The position numbers and the translations under genes were made by a program. From SSF14 sp046331245 (lineage in GTDB: Bacteria; Actinomycetota; Acidimicrobiia; Acidimicrobiales; Microtrichaceae): a DNA stretch of 64,000 nucleotides. Position 1 is the stretch's first letter. Each line of letters begins with the position of its first letter. The stretch lies in NCBI GenBank assembly GCA_046331245.1, contig JAXLRH010000001.1, positions 496,001-560,000 on the forward strand. The letters run 5' to 3'. The notes under the pieces were generated by a model that made no database searches, was not told where the DNA came from, and worked only from the letters and a program-made list of their open reading frames with translations. Of the stretch, positions 7,732 to 16,484 are shown piece after piece.

Positions 7732-8467
7732 GCGGTCGGGGAGGGGGAGTGGTCGCGTCGCCCCGCGCTCGCGACCACCGCGTGAGCGGCCCGCCGTACC
7801 CGCGGAGGTGACTCCAGGAGTGACGCAACAGCGCGCCGCTCGTGTAGCCCGATCGTCGATGCGCGCGGAACTCGTGGCTGACGGGGACCGCTACCGTGCG
7901 GGGCCGGGTGCTGGCGAGCGCCGGATCGATCGCCCGGCCATCGGACGCCAGCACGTCGCGCAGCTCGCCACGCATCGCGCGGAACGAGGTGGGTGCGATG
8001 CCGCCGGGCACGTCGGCCACCACGATCAACACCCGCTTCCAGATCGCCGTCAGCAGCCGCCTCGCCGGCGGGTGCGCCAGACGGCGCGGCACCCCGTAGG
8101 CGACGTCGGCACCGTCGACCACCTCCGCCACCAGTCGCGGGAGCTCGTGGGGCGGTTGCTGGAGATCGTCGTCCAGGGTGACGACGATCGGACCGCTGGT
8201 CGCGGCGATCGCCGTCCTCGATGCCAGGTCCTCCCCGACGTTCCGGCTCATCCGGATGCCGCGGACCTGGGGGTGCGCGGCGGACAGCGCGACGATCTCG
8301 TCCCAGGTGCCGTCACCACTCGCGTCGTCGACGAGCACCATCTCCCAGGTCGACCCGTCGGCCTCGATCGATCGGCGGACCTCGTCGACGAGCCGGCCGA
8401 GCGTGGGCGCCGACCGGTGCACCGCCACGGCGACCGATACGTCGATCGACGCTCTGCTCCCCGGCAC
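7688..8467 (-). CDS. Glycosyltransferase family 2 protein
   Basis: 259-aa GT-A-fold enzyme. VDDASGDGT (47-54) is the nucleotide-sugar block and DDDLQQPP (99-106) the metal/lipid-phosphate block of dolichyl-phosphate-mannose-synthase-like GT2 enzymes that act on polyprenyl phosphate. There are no C-terminal transmembrane helices, only a basic Pro-rich tail, so it would be peripheral on the cytoplasmic face. The GTG start at 8467 is supported by TAGGTT 6 nt upstream. It is divergent from the P450 gene and overlaps the cyclase-like gene at its 3' end. Donor and acceptor are unknown. Confidence 0.88.
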   Translation of the reverse strand: MPGSRASIDVSVAVAVHRSAPTLGRLVDEVRRSIEADGSTWEMVLVDDASGDGTWDEIVALSAAHPQVRGIRMSRNVGEDLASRTAIAATSGPIVVTLDDDLQQPPHELPRLVAEVVDGADVAYGVPRRLAHPPARRLLTAIWKRVLIVVADVPGGIAPTSFRAMRGELRDVLASDGRAIDPALASTRPRTVAVPVSHEFRAHRRSGYTSGALLRHSWSHLRGYGGPLTRWSRARGDATTPPPRPPIAERTAPAGRTPS

Positions 8468-8473
8468 GTCCGG

Positions 8474-8501
8474 AACCTACCAGTTGGGTCTCCGGTAGGG
8501 T
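8474..8501. promoter_or_regulatory. Divergent promoter pair, GT2 and P450
   Basis: Minus strand: TAGGTT (8474-8479) lies 6 nt before GTG 8467. Plus strand: TAGGGT (8496-8501) lies 8 nt before ATG 8510. Both would give leaderless or nearly leaderless mRNAs from a 42-bp gap. Confidence 0.5.
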
Positions 8502-8509
8502 CCGGGCGT

Positions 8510-9649
8510 ATGTGGCAGCGCTGGCGGGGTCGAGGCCGAACGGCGCACCCCCCGGCCCCCGCCGCTCCTGCGGCCCCCGCCGCCACCCCGCTCGATGACG
8601 CGTTGCCGCTGATCGAGGTGCGCGATCACGCCGGCGTCCGGACGGTGCTGCGCGACCCGGCGCTCTTCACGGCCGCGGGTGTGCTCGATCTCGGCCAGCG
8701 GCGTCCGCTCGTTCCCCTGCAGGCCGATCCCGACCGGCATCCGATGTTGCGATCGGTGATGGACCCGGTGTTCTCCCCGGTCGCGGTGCGTGCCCACGAG
8801 GCCGAGCTCCGCCGCCGGGCGGCCGAGCTGCTGCGCGAGCGGGAACACCGCGACAGCGTCGACCTGAACGAGCGTCTGGCTCGGCGCCTCCCGTTCCACG
8901 CGCTCTCGACGCTGCTCGACCTCGACACCGGGATCGAGCAGCTCCGCGAGCTCCACGACGGCATTCTCGGCCCCGCTGCGGTGGCGGCCGACCGCACCCT
9001 CGTCGGCGACCGGATCTGGGAGCTGTTCGCCCCGGTCGTCGTCGATCGCCGTGCCGGGAACGGCGCCGACCTGATCAGCACCCTCCAACGCGCCCGCGCG
9101 TCCGGAGCGCCGATCGCGGAGGACGACATCACCTCGCTCTGCTACCTCCTGCTGCTGGCGGGGATCGACCCCGTCGTCCGAGCGCTGTCCTCGCTCTTCG
9201 CCCACCTCGCGCCCCTCGTCGACGACCGCCGGGCGCTGCTCGCCGATGTCGAGTCGATGCGGGGGACCGTCGAGGAGCTGCTTCGATGGAGCGGCGGGGT
9301 GAGCCAGCTGACCAGAGGAGCCACCGCCGCGACGGAGGTCTCCGGCCGGGCGGTCGCGCCCGGCCAGCGGGTCGGATGCCTCATCGCCGAGGCGAATCGC
9401 GATCCTCTCGCGTTCGATCGACCGGACCGGTTCGATCCGGGACGGTCCAACGCCGCCCACCTTGCGTTCGGCTACGGCGCCCACCGCTGCATCGGTGCCC
9501 ATCTTGCCCGCCTCGAGCTCGTCGTCGCCGCCGAGGTGGCCGAGGAGGAGCTCCCCGGCTACCGGCCGGGCCCCGGCGCGTTCCCGCCGGCGGACGACCC
9601 CGCTCCGACGTCGCCGCTCGTGGTCGTGTTCGATCCGGCGGCCCACTGA
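8510..9649 (+). CDS. Cytochrome P450, short, with altered I-helix
   Basis: 379-aa bacterial P450. The heme-binding loop FGYGAHRCIG gives Cys327 as the axial ligand, and the ExxR pair is E256/R259 in VEELLR. The I-helix reads AGIDPV (217-222) instead of AGxD/ETT: the oxygen-activating Thr is replaced by Pro. The first ~27 residues are Pro/Ala-rich linker rather than a membrane anchor. The sequence looks otherwise intact. The substrate is unknown; loss of the Thr is seen in P450s with substrate-assisted or non-hydroxylating chemistry. No ferredoxin or reductase gene was recognised in the window. Confidence 0.9.
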   Translation: MWQRWRGRGRTAHPPAPAAPAAPAATPLDDALPLIEVRDHAGVRTVLRDPALFTAAGVLDLGQRRPLVPLQADPDRHPMLRSVMDPVFSPVAVRAHEAELRRRAAELLREREHRDSVDLNERLARRLPFHALSTLLDLDTGIEQLRELHDGILGPAAVAADRTLVGDRIWELFAPVVVDRRAGNGADLISTLQRARASGAPIAEDDITSLCYLLLLAGIDPVVRALSSLFAHLAPLVDDRRALLADVESMRGTVEELLRWSGGVSQLTRGATAATEVSGRAVAPGQRVGCLIAEANRDPLAFDRPDRFDPGRSNAAHLAFGYGAHRCIGAHLARLELVVAAEVAEEELPGYRPGPGAFPPADDPAPTSPLVVVFDPAAH

Positions 9650-9694
9650 GCGGTGCTCGCGCGCTCCCGGGGCGGGAGATCGGGGCTTTGCCCG

Positions 9695-9700
9695 TATCAT
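9695..9700 (+). promoter_or_regulatory. Leaderless -10 box for sugar aminotransferase
   Basis: TATCAT, 7 nt before ATG 9708. Confidence 0.5.
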
Positions 9701-9707
9701 TCCGCCC

Positions 9708-10799
9708 ATGCTGACGACGGTGCCGATGGCTGATCCCGGCCGGGAGGTCGCGGCACTCGGTGGCGCGGTCGAGGCGGCGATCGACCGAGTGCTCCGCTCC
9801 GGCCGTTTCGTGCTGGGTCCCGAGGTCGAGGCGTTCGAGGCGGAGTTCGCCTCGCTGTCGGGACGCACGTGGGCCGTCGGGGTGGGCAACGGCACCGACG
9901 CACTCGAGCTCGCCCTGCGGGCCGTCGGTTGCGGCCCGGGCGACGAGGTCGTGACGGTGGCCAACGCGGGCGGGTACGCCGCGACGGCGGCCGCTGCGAC
10001 AGGGTGCACGCCGGTGTACGTGGACGTCGATCCGGCGTCGCTGCTCGCCGATGTCGTCGACCTCGAGTCGCAGCTGGGGCCCCGCACCGGGGCGGTCGTC
10101 CTCACGCATCTGTACGGTCGCATCCACCCGCAGGTGGAGGAGATCGCGGCGCTCTGCCGTCGCGTCGGCGTCCCACTCGTCGAGGACTGCGCGCAGGCGA
10201 CCGGCGCCCGATTGAGCGAGCGGCCGGCGGGGAGCTTCGGGACGTTGGCGGCCCACAGCTTCTACCCGACGAAGACCCTCGGGGCCGTCGGCGACGGGGG
10301 TGCGGTCACCGCCGACGACGCCGACCTCGCTGCGGCGGTCCGCTCGCTGCGTCAGTACGGCTGGCGCGAACAGCAGGACGGACGGATGCACGGTGGGCGC
10401 AACAGCCGGTTGGACGAGCTGCAGGCGGCGGTCCTGCGCGTCAAGATGCCGTTGCTGGCCGATCGTGTCGCCCGGCGGCGCGCGGTCGTCGAGTCGTACC
10501 GCCAGGCGGCGCCGGCGTTGACGTGGGTCGGCGTGGACGGTCCGTCGGACGCGCGTCAGGCGTGCGTCGTGATCGCCCCCGATCGCACCGCCTTCCGGCG
10601 CCTCGCCGACGAGGCGGGCGTGGGTACGGGCGTGCACTACCCCGTGCCGGACCACCTGCAGCCGTCCCTGCCCTCGGGGGTGCGGGCGCTGCCGGTGACC
10701 GAGGCGGCGTGCCGTCAGGTCGTGTCGCTGCCGTGCCACCCGTTCCTCACGCCCGCCGAGGTGGGCCGGGTGCAGGCGTTCCTGGAGCGTGCCGCATGA
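9708..10799 (+). CDS. DegT/DnrJ/EryC1/StrS sugar aminotransferase (FdtB-like)
   Basis: 363-aa PLP enzyme that would aminate a nucleotide-activated keto-sugar. The PLP lysine is K189 in SFYPTKTLGAVGDGG, the Asp that contacts the pyridine nitrogen is in LVEDCAQATG (158-167), and the substrate-binding GNGTDAL block is at 60-66. It is translationally coupled (ATGA) to an FdtA-like ketoisomerase, and that pairing points to synthesis of a dTDP-3-amino-3,6-dideoxyhexose of the Fuc3N/Qui3N type. No RmlA/RmlB genes are in the window, so the dTDP-4-keto-6-deoxyglucose precursor must come from elsewhere. Confidence 0.92.
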   Translation: MLTTVPMADPGREVAALGGAVEAAIDRVLRSGRFVLGPEVEAFEAEFASLSGRTWAVGVGNGTDALELALRAVGCGPGDEVVTVANAGGYAATAAAATGCTPVYVDVDPASLLADVVDLESQLGPRTGAVVLTHLYGRIHPQVEEIAALCRRVGVPLVEDCAQATGARLSERPAGSFGTLAAHSFYPTKTLGAVGDGGAVTADDADLAAAVRSLRQYGWREQQDGRMHGGRNSRLDELQAAVLRVKMPLLADRVARRRAVVESYRQAAPALTWVGVDGPSDARQACVVIAPDRTAFRRLADEAGVGTGVHYPVPDHLQPSLPSGVRALPVTEAACRQVVSLPCHPFLTPAEVGRVQAFLERAA

Positions 10800-11311
10800 G
10801 CACCGTGGTCCCCCTCGACGCGAGCGACAGCGGCATCGTCTCCCGGGCGTCGGGTGCCACGCCGGTGTCCCCGCCGTCGGAGGCGTCGTCCGTTCCGTGC
10901 GGTGGCGCGGTGCTGTACCGCCTGCCGCGCCACGACGACGACCGGGGCACGATCGTCGTCGGCGAGGCACCCTCACATCTGCCGTTCCGCCCGGAACGGG
11001 TCTTCCTCGTGCGGAACGTGCCGGTCGACAACCTGCGCGGCGACCACGCGCATCGTCGATGCCACCAGCTGATCATCGCGACAGCCGGTTCGGTCGTCGT
11101 CGTCGTGGACGACGGTGTTCGCAGACGTAGCGTCCGCCTCGACTCACCGGACCTGATGCTCCACGTCCCCCCGATGGTCTGGAGCATCCAGCGGGATTTC
11201 GACGTGGACGCGCAGGTGCTGGTGATGGCGTCGGAGCCGTACGACCGGTCCGAGTACGTCACGGACTACGACGAGTTCCTCCGGCTCGTCGGCCGGCGGG
11301 CGCCGGGCTGA
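10796..11311 (+). CDS. FdtA/WxcM-like cupin sugar 3,4-ketoisomerase
   Basis: 171-aa cupin-fold protein. RGDHAHRRCHQ (81-91) matches the RGxHAH...Q active-site block of dTDP-4-keto-6-deoxyhexose 3,4-ketoisomerases, and the tail has the family's YDEFL motif. A 35-residue N-terminal extension has no evident function; a later start is possible but no better ribosome site is visible. The ATGA overlap with the aminotransferase gene means both are made together: isomerise the 4-keto sugar to 3-keto, then aminate C3. The specific epimer (gluco or galacto) cannot be told from sequence. Confidence 0.88.
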   Translation: MSTVVPLDASDSGIVSRASGATPVSPPSEASSVPCGGAVLYRLPRHDDDRGTIVVGEAPSHLPFRPERVFLVRNVPVDNLRGDHAHRRCHQLIIATAGSVVVVVDDGVRRRSVRLDSPDLMLHVPPMVWSIQRDFDVDAQVLVMASEPYDRSEYVTDYDEFLRLVGRRAPG

Positions 11312-11392
11312 CGTGCTCCTGACGGCGTCCCCGCCTGCTGATCCCGCAGGAGGGTCTGTCATACTGCCGACGGTCCGAGTTGGGGAGTGGTC

Positions 11393-13099
11393 GTGAGTCG
11401 GAGTCGAGTCTCGTCGTGTGGTCGCGTGCTGACGGTGGTCACCGCCGCCCTCCTGTTCGCCGGCGCGTGCAGCGACTCCACCGGTTCGAAGACGGCCCGC
11501 AACGAACTCGTCACCAGGGTCGTCGTCCGCGCCGCGCCCCACAGCGCGCACATACCCGTCGTGACGGTGACGACCTCCCGATCGGCGACGGTCACCGTGA
11601 CGGCGACGAGCGGCCGTCACCGCGTCGTCACCCCGGCCTCCACGACCGGCACCACCCTGCGGGTACCGGTCCTCGGCCTGCGGACCGACCGCGACTACAC
11701 GCTGTCGGTCACCGCCGAGACGGCGAGCGGCGTCGTCGACCGGTACGCAACCGACGCCCACTACCGCACCCCACCGCTGCCCACCGGCTTCCCGAAGTTC
11801 GCGGTGACGAGCGATCCCAAGCGCGTCTCGGCCGGGATCACGCTGATCCCGCTCATCTCGGGGGAGTCGGGCGCGCTGAAGGACCCGGTGCCCGGCCAGA
11901 AGAAGTCCCCGCTCGCCACGGGCCGTCTCGTCGGTGTGGACGAGACGGGTGAGGTGGTCTGGTACTACGAGAGCGAGCTCGAGGTGATCAGCGTCGAACC
12001 GACCTCGCACGACACGCTGCTGCTGGGCATCGACGAAGGCAGCGTTCTCAACCTCGACGGGTCGGTCCGGGAGATCGACATGCTCGGCAACACGGTCGCC
12101 GCGTGGAGCTCGCGGCTCGCGCAACGCAGCGGGAAGACCATCTCGGCAGCGGCGGACGGCGAGGTCCCCGTGGTGCAGGTTGCGATGGACTCGTTCCACC
12201 ACGACGTCCGGGAGCTCCCCAACGGCAACCTCATCGCCCTGTCGACCGAGCTCATCACGGTCGACCCCGACAAGGGTCGCAAGGTGTGCCCCCAGAGCCC
12301 GGTCGAGCGCGTCGTCGGTGACGTGGTGGTGGAGTTCAAGCGGACGGGCGAGGTCGTGGGCCAGTGGCCCCTCTCGGCGGTGTACGACCCGATGACCCGG
12401 CCCGGGACGGACCTGTGCACGCCGAACGCCGCGACCCCCGACGGTTGGATGTACCCGGGCGTCACCGACGAGCGCGACTGGACGCACGCGAACGCCGTGA
12501 CGGTGGACGAGGCGCACAACACGCTGATCGTGTCACTCCGCCAGCTCGACGCGGTGATCGGCCTCCGGTATCGAGCCGATGGATCGGGCCCGGCGGGCCG
12601 GCTGCTGTGGGAGCTGGGCCCCCACGGCGATCTCGCCATGCAGGGCGACGGTGGTGTCCAGTACCACCAGCACAGCACGCGACTCCTTCCCGACGGCTCC
12701 CTGGTCCTGTTCGACAACGGCAACGATCGGCCCGCCGGCGGGGGAGACGGGGCGGACCAGCCCTACAGCCGGGCGGTGATCTACCGGATCGACGCCGCCA
12801 CCCGATCCGTCACGCAGGTCTGGTCCCACCGGGACGACAACCCCTGGGGCGGGCCGTCGTTCGTGCCGTTCCTCGGCGGTGCGGACCCCCTGGAAGGGGG
12901 CAACGTGCTGATCACGTACGGCGTCATCGCCGATTCGGATCGCCGCCCGCACACCAGGATCGTCGAGGTGGCTCCGGACCTCGCCGGTGGCGGCGCCGGG
13001 GACAAGGTCGTCCTCGACATCCTCGTCGGGGGCGACACGGGCTCGGGCTGGGTGTCGTATCACGCCGTGAAGATCCCCTCGCTCTACCCCCGTCGCTGA
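11393..13099 (+). CDS. Arylsulfotransferase (ASST)-like secreted lipoprotein
   Basis: 568-aa exported protein. A basic start, hydrophobic stretch and AGAC at residues 23-26 give a signal peptide with a weak lipobox (Cys26). The body matches ASST-type six-bladed propellers: FHHDV (His269/270), DWTHANAV (His365) and QYHQHS (His425/427) sit in the usual spacing for the active-site histidines that receive the sulfuryl group. An N-terminal fibronectin-III-like segment precedes the propeller. GTG 11393 is preferred over GTG 11387 because GGGGAG lies 5 nt upstream. It would act outside the membrane, perhaps sulfating or desulfating phenolic or glycan groups; some family members may be merely structural. 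Confidence 0.8.
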   Translation: MSRSRVSSCGRVLTVVTAALLFAGACSDSTGSKTARNELVTRVVVRAAPHSAHIPVVTVTTSRSATVTVTATSGRHRVVTPASTTGTTLRVPVLGLRTDRDYTLSVTAETASGVVDRYATDAHYRTPPLPTGFPKFAVTSDPKRVSAGITLIPLISGESGALKDPVPGQKKSPLATGRLVGVDETGEVVWYYESELEVISVEPTSHDTLLLGIDEGSVLNLDGSVREIDMLGNTVAAWSSRLAQRSGKTISAAADGEVPVVQVAMDSFHHDVRELPNGNLIALSTELITVDPDKGRKVCPQSPVERVVGDVVVEFKRTGEVVGQWPLSAVYDPMTRPGTDLCTPNAATPDGWMYPGVTDERDWTHANAVTVDEAHNTLIVSLRQLDAVIGLRYRADGSGPAGRLLWELGPHGDLAMQGDGGVQYHQHSTRLLPDGSLVLFDNGNDRPAGGGDGADQPYSRAVIYRIDAATRSVTQVWSHRDDNPWGGPSFVPFLGGADPLEGGNVLITYGVIADSDRRPHTRIVEVAPDLAGGGAGDKVVLDILVGGDTGSGWVSYHAVKIPSLYPRR

Positions 13100-13106
13100 C
13101 ACCGGG

Positions 13107-14462
13107 TCAGCGTGGCGTGACCCGGAGCGGCGCGCCGCCCTGAGGTCGCGAGCGACGGGTCGGCGGTGGCACCGCCGGGCCCGCAGGAGCGAGGTCGAGT
13201 CGTTGGGCCAGGCGGGCGACGATGAGCGTGAGCTCGATCTGGGCCAACGCGAAGCCCAGGCAGTTGCGTGCGCCCCCGCCGAACGGGACCCACGCCGCCC
13301 GGGACTGGGCGGCCTGCTCGGGGGTCGGATCGCGGTGTCGGTCGGGATCGAAGTCGAGCGGATCGGGCCAGCAGCGCGGGTCGCGACCGGCCAGGTGCGG
13401 CGACCACGCGATGAGGGTGCCGCGGGGAATGCGGTAGCCGCCGGCGGTGACGTCGCGAACGGCCTCGCGCACGCCGAACGCTCCGGGTGGGTGGAGGCGC
13501 AGGGCCTCGCGAACGGACCGCTCGGCGAGGTCGAGCGCCGCCAGCGTCGTGTGGTCGGGCTCGCGCCCGTCGCCGAGCGGGGCGAACGCGGCGTCGGCCT
13601 CGGCGGCGATGCGGTCCCACAGGCCGGGTGTGTCCGTCGCCCGGAGCAGCGTCCAGGCGAGGGTGGCGGCGGTCGTGTCGAAACCGGCGCCGATCAGGGT
13701 CGCCACCTGGTCGCGGATCTCGGCATCGGACAGGTCGCCACCGCCGACGAGCGCCTCCAGCACCGTGCCCTCGGGCTCGCCGGCCGAGCGGCGGATGCGG
13801 GCGATCTCGTCGTCGACCATCGCGTCCAGCGCACGGCGACCCTCCTGGAGCCGGCGTCGCGCTCCGCCGGGGAAGGGGTGCGGCATCTGCCGGATGGCCG
13901 ACCGTTCGATGAAGTCCTGCCCCTGCTGCAGGACGTCGTCGATCTCGCGGACACGTCGTGCGAGATGGGGGCCGCCGAGCGCGCGGACGACGACGTCGAG
14001 CACCACCGCCCTCCCGACCGGATACAGGTCGATCGTCCGCCCGGGCTCGTCGAGCGATGCGATCAGCCCGTCGACGGCGGCGTCGGTGGCGTCGACGATC
14101 ATCGGGATCCATCCGTTGAGCCGCCGTCGTGAGAACCCGACCTGCAGGGCGGCGCGCCGCCGGCGGTGGTCGGGGCCGTCGGAGACGATGATCGCGCTCG
14201 TGCCGACCCAGAAGGCGACGACGTTGAACCGGTGGTTCCAGCGGAAGGAGTCCGTGGGCTCGGAGAACAGGTCGGAGATCGTGGCCGGATCGCCGACGAC
14301 GGCGAGGCGCGCCGGCCCGGCGCCCAGTGCCACCACCGACCCGTGTCGGGCCCGGATCTCGTCGAGCACGCGGTGCGGCTGGGTGAAGAGGTGACGCAGG
14401 TAGTGGAGCTGGGCCCGAGGCCCGGGGCGAGGAAGCGGAACCGTGCCGGACGGACGACTCAT
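13107..14462 (-). CDS. Cytochrome P450 with canonical motifs
   Basis: 451-aa soluble P450. The I-helix AGFDTT (259-264) is intact, ExxR is E319/R322 in VREALRLHPPG, and the heme loop PFGGGARNCLG gives Cys401. The FGGGxRxCxG loop places it with the CYP110/CYP102-like type that often acts on fatty acids or terpenes. ATG 14462 overlaps the stop of the aspartyl-hydroxylase-like gene (ATGA), so the two oxygenases are co-translated. The 3' end stops 7 bp from the convergent ASST gene. Confidence 0.93.
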   Translation of the reverse strand: MSRPSGTVPLPRPGPRAQLHYLRHLFTQPHRVLDEIRARHGSVVALGAGPARLAVVGDPATISDLFSEPTDSFRWNHRFNVVAFWVGTSAIIVSDGPDHRRRRAALQVGFSRRRLNGWIPMIVDATDAAVDGLIASLDEPGRTIDLYPVGRAVVLDVVVRALGGPHLARRVREIDDVLQQGQDFIERSAIRQMPHPFPGGARRRLQEGRRALDAMVDDEIARIRRSAGEPEGTVLEALVGGGDLSDAEIRDQVATLIGAGFDTTAATLAWTLLRATDTPGLWDRIAAEADAAFAPLGDGREPDHTTLAALDLAERSVREALRLHPPGAFGVREAVRDVTAGGYRIPRGTLIAWSPHLAGRDPRCWPDPLDFDPDRHRDPTPEQAAQSRAAWVPFGGGARNCLGFALAQIELTLIVARLAQRLDLAPAGPAVPPPTRRSRPQGGAPLRVTPR

Positions 14463-15151
14463 GAGGAGTCGTCGAGTGGCCAGAACCGGCTCCGGATCGA
14501 GCGGGAGTACCACATCATCGCCCGCCGGGCGCGAGGGCTGCCGCCGACGGCGCTGTACCAGGCGCCCTGGGCGAACCGTGTGGCATAGGCCCGCCGCGGC
14601 ATCGGGATGTCGGGGTGCTCGAAGTCGAGCGACAGCACGATGCGGTCCCGGTCGGAGTGGTTCCAGGTGCGATGCAGCTGCACGTCGTCGAACGCGATCC
14701 ACTCGCCCTCGACCCACGTCCGCGTGACGTCGCCCACCTGCAGACCGCAGTCGTCGGGCACGACCAGCCCGAGGTGGAACCGGCCGACGCCCATGGGGCG
14801 ACCCCGGTGGGCGGCGACCTCGGCGCCGGGGGCGAGGCGCAGGTACTGGGCCGTCATCACCCGGGCGTCCCGGGCCACCAGGTCTCCCAGCACCGGAGCA
14901 GCGGCCATCGCCTCGGGGTTGTCGATGCCGAAGTAGCGGATCGGGGACAGGTACCAGCCGAACGGCGCGAAGTAGGTGTCGGGATGCTCCACCCAGTCGG
15001 CGCCGAGCTGCGACGCCTCCTGCGCGAGGTCGCGCCAGCAGGCCTGGAAGGGATCGAGGATGCTCCGACAGCTCTCGATGTCGAGGAAGCGGGTCGTTCC
15101 GGGTTCCGGCGATCCGTCATCGGCGCGCTCGGTTGGGACGGGGGTGGCCAT
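14459..15151 (-). CDS. Aspartyl/asparaginyl beta-hydroxylase family dioxygenase
   Basis: 230-aa Fe(II)/2-oxoglutarate enzyme of the AspH (PF05118) family. The two iron histidines are predicted as H115 in VAAHRGRPMG and H160 in VQLHRTWN, with the accompanying RFHLGLVVP block (124-132) and R170 as 2OG-binding candidate. The family characteristically uses a two-His site. Bacterial members hydroxylate free or carrier-bound amino acids or lipid A acyl chains, so the substrate here is open. ATGA coupling with the P450 suggests consecutive oxidations. An AGGAAG lies 10 nt before ATG 15151. Confidence 0.88.
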   Translation of the reverse strand: MATPVPTERADDGSPEPGTTRFLDIESCRSILDPFQACWRDLAQEASQLGADWVEHPDTYFAPFGWYLSPIRYFGIDNPEAMAAAPVLGDLVARDARVMTAQYLRLAPGAEVAAHRGRPMGVGRFHLGLVVPDDCGLQVGDVTRTWVEGEWIAFDDVQLHRTWNHSDRDRIVLSLDFEHPDIPMPRRAYATRFAQGAWYSAVGGSPRARRAMMWYSRSIRSRFWPLDDSS

Positions 15152-15224
15152 GCGGCAAGGTCTTCCTGTCGGCTGACGGCCGAAGGCTACCGCGCGCCAT
15201 CCGGGGTGGCGCTGCCGAGGACCG

Positions 15225-16484
15225 TCACCACCACGCGGCAGGGTTCACGATCTCCTGGTGGTGCAGGAGGACGCCACAGGCCACGTGTGCGGCGAAGGCG
15301 AGGATCACCAGTCGGGACCGCCGGTCGAGGCGCCGGCGATCCGACGCGGGACCCTGCCACCGGGTCGCGAGGCGCGGGAGCACCAGCCGTACCGATTCGA
15401 CGAAGAGGACGAACAACGCGAGCTGCGGACCCCAGACGAAGTCGCCGTAGTCGAAGCGTCCCGTGAACTGGAGGGTGCAGAAGGACGCCACGCCGACGCC
15501 GAACGTGACCCAGGCGAGCACGAGCGATCGCGAGCGAACCGCCTCGCTCCAGTACGAGGCCGTGACCACGAGGGGAAACACGATGGAGGCCAGGAGCAGC
15601 GGGGCGAACATCCACAGCGGCTGATCCCGCAGCGCCAGGAGCATTCGGACCACCCGGAACGGCCGGAACGCGATGCCGGCCCCCTGGTCGCTCGTCGCCG
15701 CGATCTGGATCGCGGTGACGATCGCGAACGGGAGGAGCACGCCGAGGAGCCAGAGGCGCCAGTCGTCGGCGCGTCGCCGGATGACGGCCCAGGCCATGGT
15801 GATCGCCGACGCCGGGACGAACACCACGGCGAAGCTCGGCTTTGCGTGCAGCGAGAGCACCATGAGCGCGGCGCACGGCAGCATGGCCCGAAGGGTGTTG
15901 CGCTCGCCGACGCGATCCAGGTACGCCCAGAACAACGCGAGGGCGATCGGGCGGACGAGGATGCCGGTGGGGTTCTCGTACGTCGTCGTGGAGATGTAGC
16001 CCACGAGCAGCTCGTGGTGACCCCAGGTGAGGACCGTGATCGGGGCGACGACCAGCAGACCGAACGTGGCGATGCCGGACCACCCGCGATCGATCCGTAC
16101 GCGGCCCGTGTCGAACGATCCGACCAGTCGGCGGTACACGAGGTCGCCGAGCACGACGACCGCGACGAGCAGCACGACGAGCGCCGACACGTCCCACGTG
16201 GCCGAACGCGAGCCCCACGAGGTCGAGATCCGCCCGAGCAGGTCGAACGGGATGATCGCCCGGACGACGATGAGGGCCTGCTCGAACAGGTAGTACGGCC
16301 CCGGCGGGCGTCCGGTGAGCGACATCGCCTCGCCGAACTTCTCGTGCGCTCCGACGTCGGTGCGCAGCCCGACGGAGGCGATGGCGGGGAGGTACCACGC
16401 GACGAGGACCGAACCCAGCACGACGCGCGAGGCGGTGCTCGGCACGCGGCGGGCCGTCGCGCTGTCGGTCTCGATCGTGGTCAT
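15225..16484 (-). CDS. Polytopic membrane protein, unknown function
   Basis: 419-aa protein with roughly ten hydrophobic helices and a short cytoplasmic N-terminus. I do not recognise a catalytic family. Size, helix pattern and segments such as a long luminal loop before an HAKPSFA-type motif recall the protein at 22801-24117, which has IAKPNLVPA in a similar place; that conserved K-P pair in a mid-protein helix suggests paralogues. GT-C-type glycosyltransferases share this general layout, but no clear DxD motif near the first loop is visible. It is coupled to the upstream gene (ATGA at 16481-16484). Confidence 0.7.
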   Translation of the reverse strand: MTTIETDSATARRVPSTASRVVLGSVLVAWYLPAIASVGLRTDVGAHEKFGEAMSLTGRPPGPYYLFEQALIVVRAIIPFDLLGRISTSWGSRSATWDVSALVVLLVAVVVLGDLVYRRLVGSFDTGRVRIDRGWSGIATFGLLVVAPITVLTWGHHELLVGYISTTTYENPTGILVRPIALALFWAYLDRVGERNTLRAMLPCAALMVLSLHAKPSFAVVFVPASAITMAWAVIRRRADDWRLWLLGVLLPFAIVTAIQIAATSDQGAGIAFRPFRVVRMLLALRDQPLWMFAPLLLASIVFPLVVTASYWSEAVRSRSLVLAWVTFGVGVASFCTLQFTGRFDYGDFVWGPQLALFVLFVESVRLVLPRLATRWQGPASDRRRLDRRSRLVILAFAAHVACGVLLHHQEIVNPAAWW

